The notes under the pieces were generated by a model. The model was given only the letters and a program-made list of their open reading frames with translations, had not been told where the DNA came from and searched no databases. A program made the position numbers and the translations under genes. Source: Maribacter arcticus (GTDB taxonomy: Bacteria; Bacteroidota; Bacteroidia; Flavobacteriales; Flavobacteriaceae). From it: a DNA stretch of 64,000 bases. Positions 8,960-17,706 of the stretch are shown here, piece by piece (position 1 is the stretch's first letter; each line of letters starts with the position of its first letter). The stretch spans positions 248,001 through 312,000 of the forward strand of contig NZ_FUYL01000003.1 of NCBI RefSeq assembly GCF_900167935.1, written 5' to 3'.

Positions 8960-9488
8960 CTGATACGTTCGATTAAATTCTCACAACAATTAAAATTGAC
9001 CATTCATTAAACTATTATAGGTCTTTAGCCTTTTTTAACAAATTTAATTTATAGTTATGTCATTTTACGTATTAATATTGCAATAAAAATACCAATAATT
9101 GAGCTTTTGTTTAAAATTTCATAATCCTACTGATGATTGCATAAAAAGCATCTTCGCAGCAAATAATATCAAATCTTCACAATCGTATTATTAGGATTTC
9201 AAAAAATCGAAATATTATCATTTTTAATCAAAAAAAATGATTTTTATTCAATAAAAAAGAACACAATAAGCTTGTTTACAATTAGTTACAAAACGATGCT
9301 ATTTTTATTATTCTTCAACAATCTATAATATTGTCTAAGTCAAATTATCCTCAAATAACATGATATTTTGATTGTAAAGTTTCCGGAACTTTTCTTTTAC
9401 GAATAACGTACCCCCATAGTTTTCATATGTAAATATGAGCGTTTATACGGTATGTAAACCATTAAGCAATAACTAAACTCACTCGATT
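8960..9488. other. Long AT-rich divergent intergenic region
   Basis: No coding sequence is visible in these 529 bp. The region holds the promoters of the Lrp gene and the TonB receptor, but I could not find a clean TAnnTTTG element. An imperfect dyad, AAAGT-TTCCGGA-ACTTT at 9376-9392, with the 8-bp palindrome TTCCGGAA at 9381-9388, is the best operator candidate. Poly-A and poly-T tracts at about 9195-9260 could bend the DNA. Confidence 0.5.
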
Positions 9489-12434
9489 ATGAAGAAAATT
9501 CTAACGCTTTCCTTTTTAATGCTACACACACTATTTGTAGTCCATGCACAGGAAATAACAATAACCGGAAAAGTATCAGATTCGCAAGGCCCATTACCAG
9601 GCGTAAATGTGATAGTTAAAGGAACTACTAAAGGAGTCATTACAGATTTTGATGGTTTGTACTCCATTTCTGCCACCTCTGATGCTGTTTTGATTTACTC
9701 ATTTATAGGCTATGCCAAATTACAGGTTCCTGCGAACGGTAAAACTACATTGAATGTAACCCTTGAAGAGTCAGCACAACAGTTGACAGAAACCATTGTA
9801 CTTGGCACAAGAGGTGCTGCAAGAACAAAATTGAACACTCCCGTACCTGTAGACGTAATCAATATTAAGAAAGATGCGATAAATATGCCGCAGCAAGATC
9901 TTTCACAAATGCTAGCAGCTTCCGCTCCATCATTTACCGCATATACAAGTGGTGGTGGTGACTTATCATCATTTGTTAGTCCGCCTTCTTTAAGAGGTTT
10001 GGCTCCTAACCAAATGTTGGTTTTGGTAAATGGTAAAAGAAGACATACCTCAGCTATTCTTGCCGCATCACAAACGGGTACACCTTCAAATGCTGTAGAT
10101 ATGAAGTTTATACCTTCTATCGGTATTGACAGAATAGAAATATTACGTGATGGCGCTTCCGCCCAATATGGTTCCGATGCGATTGCCGGTGTTGTAAACG
10201 TGGTTCTTAAAAAAGGAACTGGCGAATTTACCGGAACACTAACTGGCGGTGCTTACCCAAATGCCTCACCTGATTTTGGCGATTCTGATTTAACAGACGC
10301 AGAAAAAGCGCTTAACAGATCTTCTGGAGATTGGGATGGCTACAATTTTCAATTCGATGGGAATTATGGAGTCGGATTTGAAAATGGAGGTTACTTCAAT
10401 GCCTCAGTTCTTGTAAGTCAATCAGAAAGAACAATAAGACCAACAGTTTTAGAAATTGATAGAGCGCCACTTTATAACGATTTATATTTAAATAACGGTA
10501 CTGCGGGTGTAAACGGCAACCCAATTATAACAAATCCTGAACTTATTGCAGCCCAAGGCAGTGGTGATATTGGTTTAATTAGCTCATTGACCACCGTTGA
10601 AGGACTAATGGATGCTAGGGGTATTGAACAAGTAGATGTTTCTACCTATTCAGGACAACCAGCAAAAACATTAATGGGTTTTAGTTTCAATATGGAAATT
10701 CCATTAACAGATACCACGGACTTCTACGCCTTTGGTGATTTTGGATATCAGTATTCAGATGCCTATAGCTGTTTTTATAGAAGGGCTGCACAAGCAGACC
10801 GAACAAGTTACGCCCTTTATCCAAATGGATTTAGGCCTCAAATTTATACAGACCAATACAACTTGTCATTGGCTACAGGTATTACCGGCGAGTTAGGAGA
10901 TTACGAATTTGATTTAAGCAACACCTTCGGAACCAATTCAGCGAAATACGGTATGTTCAATACTTGGAATGCAAGTATTGGAGAAAGTTCTCCTACTGAA
11001 ATGAACCTAGGAACACATAGCTTCTTACAAAACTCACTTAATCTAGATTTCACCAACTACTATGAAGACATTCTTTCAGGATTGAATGTTGCCTTTGGAG
11101 GTGAATTAAGGGTTGAAAACTATTCCATCGAAGCCGGACAAGAAGAAAGTTGGACAGCAGGTACTGCTGGCGTTATAACCGCTACAGAAGACAACCAAGC
11201 ATTAATTGGTCCTGATGGTTTCCCACTTGAAGACTTGAACGGTTCACCCATTGTAGATGACTCTGGTGCTGCAGTTGTTTTACCATATGCAGGTGTAAGT
11301 CAAGAGTTAGTGAAAAACTATGCATTGAACTGTCAGTGCTTTAGAGGTTTTGCCCCTGAAAACGAGAGTAATAGTTTCAGATCTGTTATGGCAGCTTATG
11401 TTGATTTAGAATTAGATGTATCCGATAAATTTCTTATCTCTGGTGCCTTACGTTTAGAAAACTATTCTGATTTTGGAAATGTAATTACCAGTAAAGTTGC
11501 TGGTAGATATTCTATCAGCGATAATTTTGCAATAAGAGGTTCTTACAGTAGTGGTTTTAGAGCTCCCTCATTACAGGAACTAAACTATTCGCATAGCTAT
11601 ACTTTCTTCGTAAACCTGGTTCCTTTTGATGGAACACTTTACCAAAATAGCAGTTCTGCGGCAAGTGCATTGGGTATAGGTCAATTACAAGAAGAGCGTT
11701 CTAGAAACTTTAGCCTAGGTTTTACTACTAAAATTGGAAAATTAGACTTCACCTTAGACGCCTACAAAATTGATATTTTCGATAGAATTTTTGAAACTGG
11801 TGAATTTAATGCAGGCACCACTCCTGCTTTAGCACCAATCATTGGAAGCGGACTTGCAAGCTTCAGAATTAACGGAGGTGACATTAGCACCAAAGGTATT
11901 GAGGCAGTAGCCAATTACAACACTAATTTAGGCGCAGGTCAATTAGGCGTAGTTCTTTCAGGAACTTTTAGAGAGAATAAATTTGAAAACATTAATCTAC
12001 CAGATTTGAACACCAATTTAACTGATGAAGAATTGGCTGATAATTATGTGAATAGGGGTCTTATAGGTCAATTTGAAACAGGAACGCCTAGCAGCAAACT
12101 AATTGGTACCGTAAATTATTCAATAGGTAAATTTTCTACCATGTTAAGGGGAACCCGTTATGGTTCTGTTCAAACAAGAGATAGTAGATCGAGAACATTA
12201 TTAGATGGTTCTACAGGGTACGCTGATCAATATTTTACTCCAGAATTTACGGTAGATCTAGGTGTCACCTACAAGGTATCAGACAATCTAAGCCTAACCG
12301 TTGGTGGTAATAATGTGTTCAATGAATATCCAGAAATCATTAGATATGAACTTAGAACATTCAACTTGTATTCTAATTATCAGCAAGGGTCTTCAGGCTC
12401 TTACTATTTTGGAAGATTAACGTTCACACTATAA
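9489..12434 (+). CDS. TonB-dependent receptor with carboxypeptidase-like regulatory domain
   Basis: An outer-membrane active-transport receptor of 981 residues. It has a signal peptide (about 1-20, cleaved before QEITITG), an N-terminal carboxypeptidase-D-like domain (about 22-105, with GKVSDSQGPLPGVNV), a plug domain (about 115-245, with SLRGLAPNQMLVLVNGKRR and EILRDGASAQYGSDAIAG) and a long beta-barrel ending in an aromatic-rich strand and a terminal Leu. It is not followed by a SusD homologue, so it is a stand-alone receptor rather than a SusCD pair. The lipoprotein gene starts 30 bp downstream and an exported aminotransferase follows, which suggests an amino-acid-like ligand. The ligand itself cannot be read from the sequence. 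Confidence 0.93.
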   Translation: MKKILTLSFLMLHTLFVVHAQEITITGKVSDSQGPLPGVNVIVKGTTKGVITDFDGLYSISATSDAVLIYSFIGYAKLQVPANGKTTLNVTLEESAQQLTETIVLGTRGAARTKLNTPVPVDVINIKKDAINMPQQDLSQMLAASAPSFTAYTSGGGDLSSFVSPPSLRGLAPNQMLVLVNGKRRHTSAILAASQTGTPSNAVDMKFIPSIGIDRIEILRDGASAQYGSDAIAGVVNVVLKKGTGEFTGTLTGGAYPNASPDFGDSDLTDAEKALNRSSGDWDGYNFQFDGNYGVGFENGGYFNASVLVSQSERTIRPTVLEIDRAPLYNDLYLNNGTAGVNGNPIITNPELIAAQGSGDIGLISSLTTVEGLMDARGIEQVDVSTYSGQPAKTLMGFSFNMEIPLTDTTDFYAFGDFGYQYSDAYSCFYRRAAQADRTSYALYPNGFRPQIYTDQYNLSLATGITGELGDYEFDLSNTFGTNSAKYGMFNTWNASIGESSPTEMNLGTHSFLQNSLNLDFTNYYEDILSGLNVAFGGELRVENYSIEAGQEESWTAGTAGVITATEDNQALIGPDGFPLEDLNGSPIVDDSGAAVVLPYAGVSQELVKNYALNCQCFRGFAPENESNSFRSVMAAYVDLELDVSDKFLISGALRLENYSDFGNVITSKVAGRYSISDNFAIRGSYSSGFRAPSLQELNYSHSYTFFVNLVPFDGTLYQNSSSAASALGIGQLQEERSRNFSLGFTTKIGKLDFTLDAYKIDIFDRIFETGEFNAGTTPALAPIIGSGLASFRINGGDISTKGIEAVANYNTNLGAGQLGVVLSGTFRENKFENINLPDLNTNLTDEELADNYVNRGLIGQFETGTPSSKLIGTVNYSIGKFSTMLRGTRYGSVQTRDSRSRTLLDGSTGYADQYFTPEFTVDLGVTYKVSDNLSLTVGGNNVFNEYPEIIRYELRTFNLYSNYQQGSSGSYYFGRLTFTL

Positions 12435-12464
12435 AGCAAGGTAACCCTTTAAGAAAAGATAATT

Positions 12465-12962
12465 ATGAAAACATACATTAAACATATAGTAATCTTAGTA
12501 GTAACAATTGGCTTTTTCTCTTGCGAACAAGAACGATTAGAAGCAATATTAACCACTGCCGATGGTGGTGGCAAGTTAACTACCTATACAGCATATACCA
12601 TTGATTCAACTGATCCCGATGGGTCAAATGTTTATGGCAGAATCGTGTTTTGGAAAAGCACCTTAGACCAAACCCTAGTACAAATTTCACTTTACAACAC
12701 AGTTCCTGGTCTATTGCACCCTGCATTGATTATAGATGGTGCAGTTGGTTCAGGAGGAACGACCATGATAACATTAGATAATGTTTCTGGCGAAACAGGT
12801 GAGCTAGACACTAGTAAATTCTATGTTATAACAGATACTTCTTTCTATGATTCCATTTCATCAATGGATAGTCATATTGATATCTATCTGAGTACTACCG
12901 ACGATACACTGGTTGCAACAGGTGACCTTGGTAGTAATGCTGATCCTGTAGAATCTAATTGA
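12465..12962 (+). CDS. Small lipoprotein, weakly CHRD-like
   Basis: A 165-residue exported lipoprotein; the lipobox ends at FFSC (Cys 20). The body is Thr/Ser/Asp-rich beta-type sequence. Segments such as YGRIVFWKSTLDQTLVQISL and SHIDIYLSTTDDTLVATGDL weakly recall the CHRD fold, but I would not assign it without a profile search. It sits 30 bp after the TonB receptor and 27 bp before the aminotransferase, on the same strand, so it is probably an operon partner, for example a surface or periplasmic binding component. It is far too short to be SusD. Confidence 0.75.
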   Translation: MKTYIKHIVILVVTIGFFSCEQERLEAILTTADGGGKLTTYTAYTIDSTDPDGSNVYGRIVFWKSTLDQTLVQISLYNTVPGLLHPALIIDGAVGSGGTTMITLDNVSGETGELDTSKFYVITDTSFYDSISSMDSHIDIYLSTTDDTLVATGDLGSNADPVESN

Positions 12963-12989
12963 ATAGTATAAACTTAAATATAGCACAAA

Positions 12990-14180
12990 ATGAAAACAAA
13001 TGTAAACAGAAGAGATTGGCTTAAAAAAGGCGTTCTCACAGCAGCAGGAGTCATGGCAGCACCTTATTTGACCTATGGGGCTTTCCCCTCACAACCAACG
13101 GTAGTAGATACAAAAGGGAATATACCGTATACCCCTTTTTTTAAAGAGTATTTACCATATGCACCAACCCAACCTCTAGAGCTTGCGGCAAAATTAAATG
13201 CAAACGAAAATCCGTATGGCCCATCGCCGATGGCCGTTGCAGCTATGCAAGAATATGCACCAAAAGGTAACCGTTACGCATGGAAAGAGCTATACCAATT
13301 AATGGATAAGATTGCTATTGAAGAGGGTGTAAAGCAAGAAAATATTATGATGGGGCCAGGCTCATCTGATTTATTGGAGAAAACAGCAATGGTTTTCTTT
13401 CAACATGGAGGTAATATTGTTTCTGCAGATCCCGCTTATATGTCACTAATTAAAGTTGCTGAAGCAACTGGTGCCACTTGGAAACCCATTCCACTTAAAA
13501 AAGACTGGTCTCACGATTTAGCAGCCATGGAAGCGGCAGTTGATGACGATACAAAATTAGTGTACATCTGCAACCCCAACAACCCGACTGGGAGTATGAC
13601 CGACCATGTAGAACTAATTGATTTCTGTTCACGTGTATCTGAAAAGACTCCAATTTTCGTTGATGAAGCTTATTTAGGTTTCTTAGAAGATAGTGCCAAA
13701 AAGAGTATGGTGTCGTTAATCAATGAAGGTAAAAATGTAATCATTGCCCGTACGTTTTCTAAAATTCAAGGTATGGCAGGTTTACGCGTAGGTTATGTAG
13801 TAGCACAACCAGAAACCTTAGATATCATTCAAAAAATAACACGTGGTGGTATGGGTATTTCACTTCCTTCCGTTTATGCTGCAATGGCCAGTATGGAAGA
13901 TGTTGCCTTTAAAGACAAATCTAGAAAACTGAATAAAGAATGTAGAGAATACGTGTACGAAAACCTTGATCGTTTAGGCTTTGAATATGTACCTTCTTCT
14001 ACAAGCTTTATAATTTTCCCAATAGAAATGGACGGTAAACCTTTCTTAGAAAAAATGACCGCCGAAGGTGTTGGTGTGCGAGCTTTTGAAATCTACGGAA
14101 AAAACTGGTGCCGTGTGAGCATGGGTACTATGGATGAAATGAAGTTGTTTACCGCTGCCCTTGAAAAAGTGCTAGTTTAA
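12990..14180 (+). CDS. Tat-exported HisC-like PLP aminotransferase
   Basis: A fold-type I aminotransferase of 396 residues, closest in motifs to histidinol-phosphate aminotransferase. Recognisable are LNANENPYGPSPMA, CNPNNPTGS, DEAYLGF, the PLP Schiff-base lysine in TFSKIQGMAGLRVGY (Lys about 258) and the substrate-carboxylate Arg in NWCRVSMG. Unlike biosynthetic HisC it begins with a twin-arginine signal (NRRDWLKKGVLTAAGVMAAP). Tat export fits an enzyme that binds PLP before translocation. The gene is third in a receptor-lipoprotein-aminotransferase run, so it may transaminate an imported amino acid in the periplasm. The substrate and the amino acceptor are unknown. Confidence 0.85.
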   Translation: MKTNVNRRDWLKKGVLTAAGVMAAPYLTYGAFPSQPTVVDTKGNIPYTPFFKEYLPYAPTQPLELAAKLNANENPYGPSPMAVAAMQEYAPKGNRYAWKELYQLMDKIAIEEGVKQENIMMGPGSSDLLEKTAMVFFQHGGNIVSADPAYMSLIKVAEATGATWKPIPLKKDWSHDLAAMEAAVDDDTKLVYICNPNNPTGSMTDHVELIDFCSRVSEKTPIFVDEAYLGFLEDSAKKSMVSLINEGKNVIIARTFSKIQGMAGLRVGYVVAQPETLDIIQKITRGGMGISLPSVYAAMASMEDVAFKDKSRKLNKECREYVYENLDRLGFEYVPSSTSFIIFPIEMDGKPFLEKMTAEGVGVRAFEIYGKNWCRVSMGTMDEMKLFTAALEKVLV

Positions 14181-14189
14181 GTTTGAATT

Positions 14190-14256
14190 AGTCTAGGAGT
14201 TGGGTGAAAGGATAATTGCCTTTATACAACAGTCTCTAGTTCAACTCCTTCGGACT
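14190..14256 (+). promoter_or_regulatory. Nested hairpin in the leader of the AEC permease gene
   Basis: AGGAGTTG (14195-14202) pairs perfectly with CAACTCCT (14242-14249), extended by AGTC/GACT after a short internal loop. A second stem, AAAGG/CCTTT, lies inside. It could be an attenuator, a terminator or an RNA processing site between the aminotransferase and permease genes. Confidence 0.4.
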
Positions 14257-14299
14257 ATTCATTTTTAGAGAACCCTGCTCAAACTAAATCCCTCAGAAG

Positions 14300-15496
14300 A
14301 TGAATTTTGCTTTACAAAAAACACTGGAATTAATATTAATCATTGGCCTTGGGTTGCTTTTACAAAAAAAAGTAGCCAAGCAAGATTTAAAAGGAGTTAA
14401 GGTCTTAATATTGAGTGTGGCATTACCTGCGACTATTTTCGTAGCTCTGCTGAAAATAGAACTAAATGGTACATTATTAGTATTTCCCTTAGCCGCTTTA
14501 ACCTTTAATTTGTTAATGTTATTAGCTACAAAATATTTTCTTGCAGCATCGTTACATAAAGAAGAGAAAAGTAAAAAGAGAACGTTAATGATGTTATTGC
14601 CCTCGACGGCACCAGGCTTATCCTGTTTTCCATTTATCGTAGCTTATTTAGGAGACGACACTTTGGCTTTAGCTGCATTAGCAGATATAGGGAACAAAAT
14701 TTTTGTCCTTATACTGCTATACATGCTAGCCATGCATTGGTACCGTAAGAACTCGGTCAATGAAAAACAAGAGTCATCTAAAAGTAAACTAAAAGGTCTT
14801 TTTATTTCATTAATTAACGAACCTATTAATATGGTCATTGTAGTAGGTTTGATTATGTTAGGTTTCGGATTAAACCTTTCTTCATTACCAACCTTTTTTC
14901 AAAACACTGCATTAAGCATAAAAGATTTGATGACGCCATTAGTCTTATTATTTATAGGCATGGCCGTTAGAATCAATTCTGGTGAATTTAAGTTAATCAT
15001 ATCTATGCTATTCCGTAGAGCGGGTCTTGCTTTTTTAATAAGCGGTCTATTTGCATTCGCTATACCAACTTTAACTCCGGCAATGATTCTACTGTTAGTT
15101 GTTTTTCCTCAAAGCGCATGTAGTTTTTGGCCATTCGCACATATGAGTGCCATTCAATCTATGGATGAGAAAGACGCGCAGCCGAATCCGACCTTCGATG
15201 TTAACTTCGGGCTAAACATATTAGCATGTTCTTTACCTTTTTCTACATTATTGATTATCGGTATTTTCTCTTTTAGCGAGTTCTTCATCAATCCGCTAAT
15301 ATTGCTTGGTTTAGGAGCATCGATTCTAGCTATTTCTTTTACTCCAGATATTTTCAAGACTACAAGCTTCATGTTAGATAGAGAGAGAAAAATAACCCGT
15401 AAAACTTTGAAAAAAAAATCACATATGACCATTGCAAAAGATGATTTTATGCCTACTAATGAAAAAAAATCAATTAGCGATGCCAAGGCTAGCTAA
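14300..15496 (+). CDS. AEC-type permease (auxin efflux carrier family)
   Basis: A 398-residue inner-membrane protein with about ten hydrophobic segments, arranged as two halves around a hydrophilic loop (about residues 150-172). Family-type features are LSVALPATIFVALLKI in the N-terminal half and the cross-over region with LPSTAPGLSCFPFIVAYLGDD. The C-terminal tail of about 45 residues is basic and cytoplasmic. AEC members move organic anions or amino-acid-like compounds. It lies 119 bp after the exported aminotransferase on the same strand, so it may carry the product, for example a 2-oxo acid, across the inner membrane. That role is inferred from position only. Confidence 0.75.
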   Translation: MNFALQKTLELILIIGLGLLLQKKVAKQDLKGVKVLILSVALPATIFVALLKIELNGTLLVFPLAALTFNLLMLLATKYFLAASLHKEEKSKKRTLMMLLPSTAPGLSCFPFIVAYLGDDTLALAALADIGNKIFVLILLYMLAMHWYRKNSVNEKQESSKSKLKGLFISLINEPINMVIVVGLIMLGFGLNLSSLPTFFQNTALSIKDLMTPLVLLFIGMAVRINSGEFKLIISMLFRRAGLAFLISGLFAFAIPTLTPAMILLLVVFPQSACSFWPFAHMSAIQSMDEKDAQPNPTFDVNFGLNILACSLPFSTLLIIGIFSFSEFFINPLILLGLGASILAISFTPDIFKTTSFMLDRERKITRKTLKKKSHMTIAKDDFMPTNEKKSISDAKAS

Positions 15497-15508
15497 ATCG
15501 AACTTTAA

Positions 15509-15560
15509 CTAGGTTTCTTTCATCCAAAGGCCACATATAAAATCAGAAATATCTTTCAAA
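15509..15560 (-). pseudogene. Relic of a Gfo/Idh/MocA (GH109-like) C-terminus
   Basis: The minus strand translates to DISDFICGLWMKET followed by a stop codon. This closely resembles the DFPDFTRGLWMNRK stretch at the C-terminus of the intact GH109-like gene at 16213-17571, which has the same orientation. Upstream codons are open for a short way but no longer match. It is best explained as the decayed 3' end of a tandem duplicate, though the match is only about 14 codons. Confidence 0.45.
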
Positions 15561-15758
15561 AACAATAAGAACACATGCCATGAAACGTTCTAGAGCGATT
15601 GTAAAAATTACTAAAAAAAATTAAGGCTCATAACTCTGGCAACTATAAAACAAAAAAATAGCTCAACTTGTATAAATATACTCGCCAAGCCAACTTTTTT
15701 AATTCAAACTACTCCTTTTAAATGTTAGATAATTTGACTCATTTACATAAGAATTGTT

Positions 15759-16091
15759 TCATTTAGCTACTTCAATAGGTACGAGATACACAATATCTTC
15801 ATCATAACTACCTTTTCGAAGTTCTTGAAAATCTATATTCTCCTTAATATACTTAGAAAGCATACTCGAATTGGTAGATATAGATAATATCCTAACCAAA
15901 CCTTTATCGTCAACAGCTAAACGAACTTCTGCTTTTTGCCCCCTAATCTGGTCTGGAACATTCTCTTCATCAAATAGATTGTAAATCTGACTGGTTAATG
16001 CCTTGGTATTTTTCGGCTCAGTATCATTGGCTAAAGCACATGACACACTTAAAAAAGTAAAAATTACTGTAAAATATAATATTATTTTCAT
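15759..16091 (-). CDS. Exported protein of unknown function, 110 residues
   Basis: A short secreted protein with a clear N-terminal signal (about residues 1-21; IILYFTVIFTFLSVSCALA). The mature part contains GQKAEVRLAVDDKGLVRILS and ENIDFQELRKGSYDEDIVYL. This layout, a beta strand with 'V-D-x-x-G' followed by a helix and a final strand, recalls TonB C-terminal-like small domains of Bacteroidota, but I cannot assign it. It is transcribed singly, downstream of the GH109-like gene and behind an AT-only palindromic spacer. Confidence 0.65.
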   Translation of the reverse strand: MKIILYFTVIFTFLSVSCALANDTEPKNTKALTSQIYNLFDEENVPDQIRGQKAEVRLAVDDKGLVRILSISTNSSMLSKYIKENIDFQELRKGSYDEDIVYLVPIEVAK

Positions 16092-16140
16092 TACATATAT
16101 ATTAAATTATATTTAAATTTATCTTAATAATAGATATAAT

Positions 16141-16181
16141 AAAATATTAAATTATTAATATTTTAATCTTAAACTAAGATT
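16141..16181. repeat. Two adjacent perfect AT-rich inverted repeats
   Basis: AAAATATTAA-atta-TTAATATTTT (16141-16164) is a perfect 10-bp stem. It is immediately followed by AATCTTA-aac-TAAGATT (16165-16181), a perfect 7-bp stem. They lie downstream of the GH109-like gene and upstream of the small secreted gene, both on the minus strand. With no G+C in the long stem it is a poor intrinsic terminator; an operator or DNA-bending site is as likely. Confidence 0.6.
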
Positions 16182-16212
16182 GTGATAATTTATCAGTCAT
16201 GAAAAATAAATT

Positions 16213-17571
16213 TTAGTAATTTTCTTTCATCCAATCATAAGGTTTTCTATTCATCCAAAGTCCTCTTGTAAAATCAGGAAAATCCTGAGGTTCACCATTA
16301 TTTGCTATAGATACCTCAGAAAGTGGTGTAACAGCACTCCATGCAGCAGCATCATAGGCATCTAAAGGAGGTGCAATGTTTTGTTTCGCAGATTCAATAA
16401 ATGAATTCATTACAAAGAAGTCCATACCCCCATGACCGGCATCTAGAGCATATTCGCCATACTTTTTCCACAGTGGATGATCATATTTTTCTATCCATGG
16501 TTGAGCTTCGCTCCAAGTATGAGGTTCAGATTCTCCTTCAACATAAATTCGACTTCCGTCTACTTCCCAAAGTCCATTAGCGCCTTGAACCCTAAACCCT
16601 AATGAGTAAGGTCTGGGCAAATTACAATCGTGAGTGATAATTATAGTTTCGCCATTGGCTGTATTTATGGTAGAGGTGATTACATCGCCCTGCTTGAATT
16701 TTACTTTTGCATTCGGGTGAGTTTCACCACCTTCCTTTACAATATAATTATGTAATCCTATACCTTTTGTGGCATGAGAGGTCATCGATACAAAACGATT
16801 TCCCCTATTAACATCCGCCATTACAGCGATAGGACCCAGACCATGAGTTGGGTAGACATCTGCATTTCGTTTCACTGAATGTTCAGTTCGCCATTTAGAC
16901 TCAGAAATACCTTTCTCTCCAAATTCTACTCCTTTACCGTAGGCCGTTTTTCCATCATTAAATTTAACATGTCTTAAATCATGTTGATAGCCACACCTAA
17001 AATGAACCAGCTCACCAAAAACATTTTGTTTCACCATGTTAAGCACGGCTAAAATATCTCTACGATAGTTTACATTTTCTAATATCATCATGTGGGTGCC
17101 AGTACGCTCATGAGTATTGACCAAATCCCAACACTCTTCTAAGGTATTTGAAGCTGACACTTCTACCCCAGCATATTTTCCTGCCTCCATAGCATCTACC
17201 GTCATACGAGTATGCCAAAGCCATGGTGTCGCAATTACTACTGCATCAACATCTGCCAAGGCCAAAAGATTTTTATAATCCATATCATTTGAGCCAAATA
17301 CTTTTGGAACTTTCCCTTTTGCCTCTGCGATATGTTTTTTAGCAATAGCTATACGTTCTGGGTCAACGTCGCAAATCGCAGTGATGTTCACATCTTTCCT
17401 TAATAAAAGGTTTTGAAGATGATTGGTACCTCTTAATCCGACTCCAATCAATCCAACATTCAATTTATCCGCAGCATTAAAACTATTTCGGGCAAAACCT
17501 GGTACTGCCACTAATCCCATACTTGCAATTGATGCATTTCTAATAAAATTTCTTCTCGAGCTCATATTCAA
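16213..17571 (-). CDS. GH109-like Gfo/Idh/MocA glycosidase, Tat-exported
   Basis: A 452-residue member of the Gfo/Idh/MocA superfamily resembling GH109, whose characterised members are alpha-N-acetylgalactosaminidases using bound NAD in a redox-assisted mechanism. It has a Tat signal (SRRNFIRNASIASMG) and a Rossmann motif VGLIGVGLRGTNHLQ. In place of the oxidoreductase EKP motif it has EVSASNTLEECWDLV, the GH109-like variant. The catalytic-region motif DVYPTHGLGPIAVM and the C-terminal GHGGMDFFVM are also GH109-like. It is exported and probably periplasmic. The exact glycoside is unproven. A decayed duplicate of its 3' end lies at 15509. Confidence 0.82.
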   Translation of the reverse strand: MNMSSRRNFIRNASIASMGLVAVPGFARNSFNAADKLNVGLIGVGLRGTNHLQNLLLRKDVNITAICDVDPERIAIAKKHIAEAKGKVPKVFGSNDMDYKNLLALADVDAVVIATPWLWHTRMTVDAMEAGKYAGVEVSASNTLEECWDLVNTHERTGTHMMILENVNYRRDILAVLNMVKQNVFGELVHFRCGYQHDLRHVKFNDGKTAYGKGVEFGEKGISESKWRTEHSVKRNADVYPTHGLGPIAVMADVNRGNRFVSMTSHATKGIGLHNYIVKEGGETHPNAKVKFKQGDVITSTINTANGETIIITHDCNLPRPYSLGFRVQGANGLWEVDGSRIYVEGESEPHTWSEAQPWIEKYDHPLWKKYGEYALDAGHGGMDFFVMNSFIESAKQNIAPPLDAYDAAAWSAVTPLSEVSIANNGEPQDFPDFTRGLWMNRKPYDWMKENY

Positions 17572-17678
17572 AAAATTATAATCCTTGAATTTATAAAAAC
17601 TACTTGACTAATATTAACTAATCGTCAATTTTAATGGTGATACATCTAAATTGGAGGATGATTTATCATAGCATTTCA

Positions 17679-17686
17679 TACTTTTG
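17679..17686 (+). promoter_or_regulatory. -7 promoter element (TACTTTTG)
   Basis: Full match to TAnnTTTG 20 nt before the ATG of the nucleotidyltransferase gene. The nearest upstream TTG is 25 nt away, longer than optimal. Confidence 0.5.
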
Positions 17687-17706
17687 ACCTTTTAAATACA
17701 AAAATC

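Noticed and set aside
12465-12962. SusD partner for the TonB receptor
   Set aside because: At 165 residues it is far shorter than SusD (about 500) and lacks its TPR-like helices.
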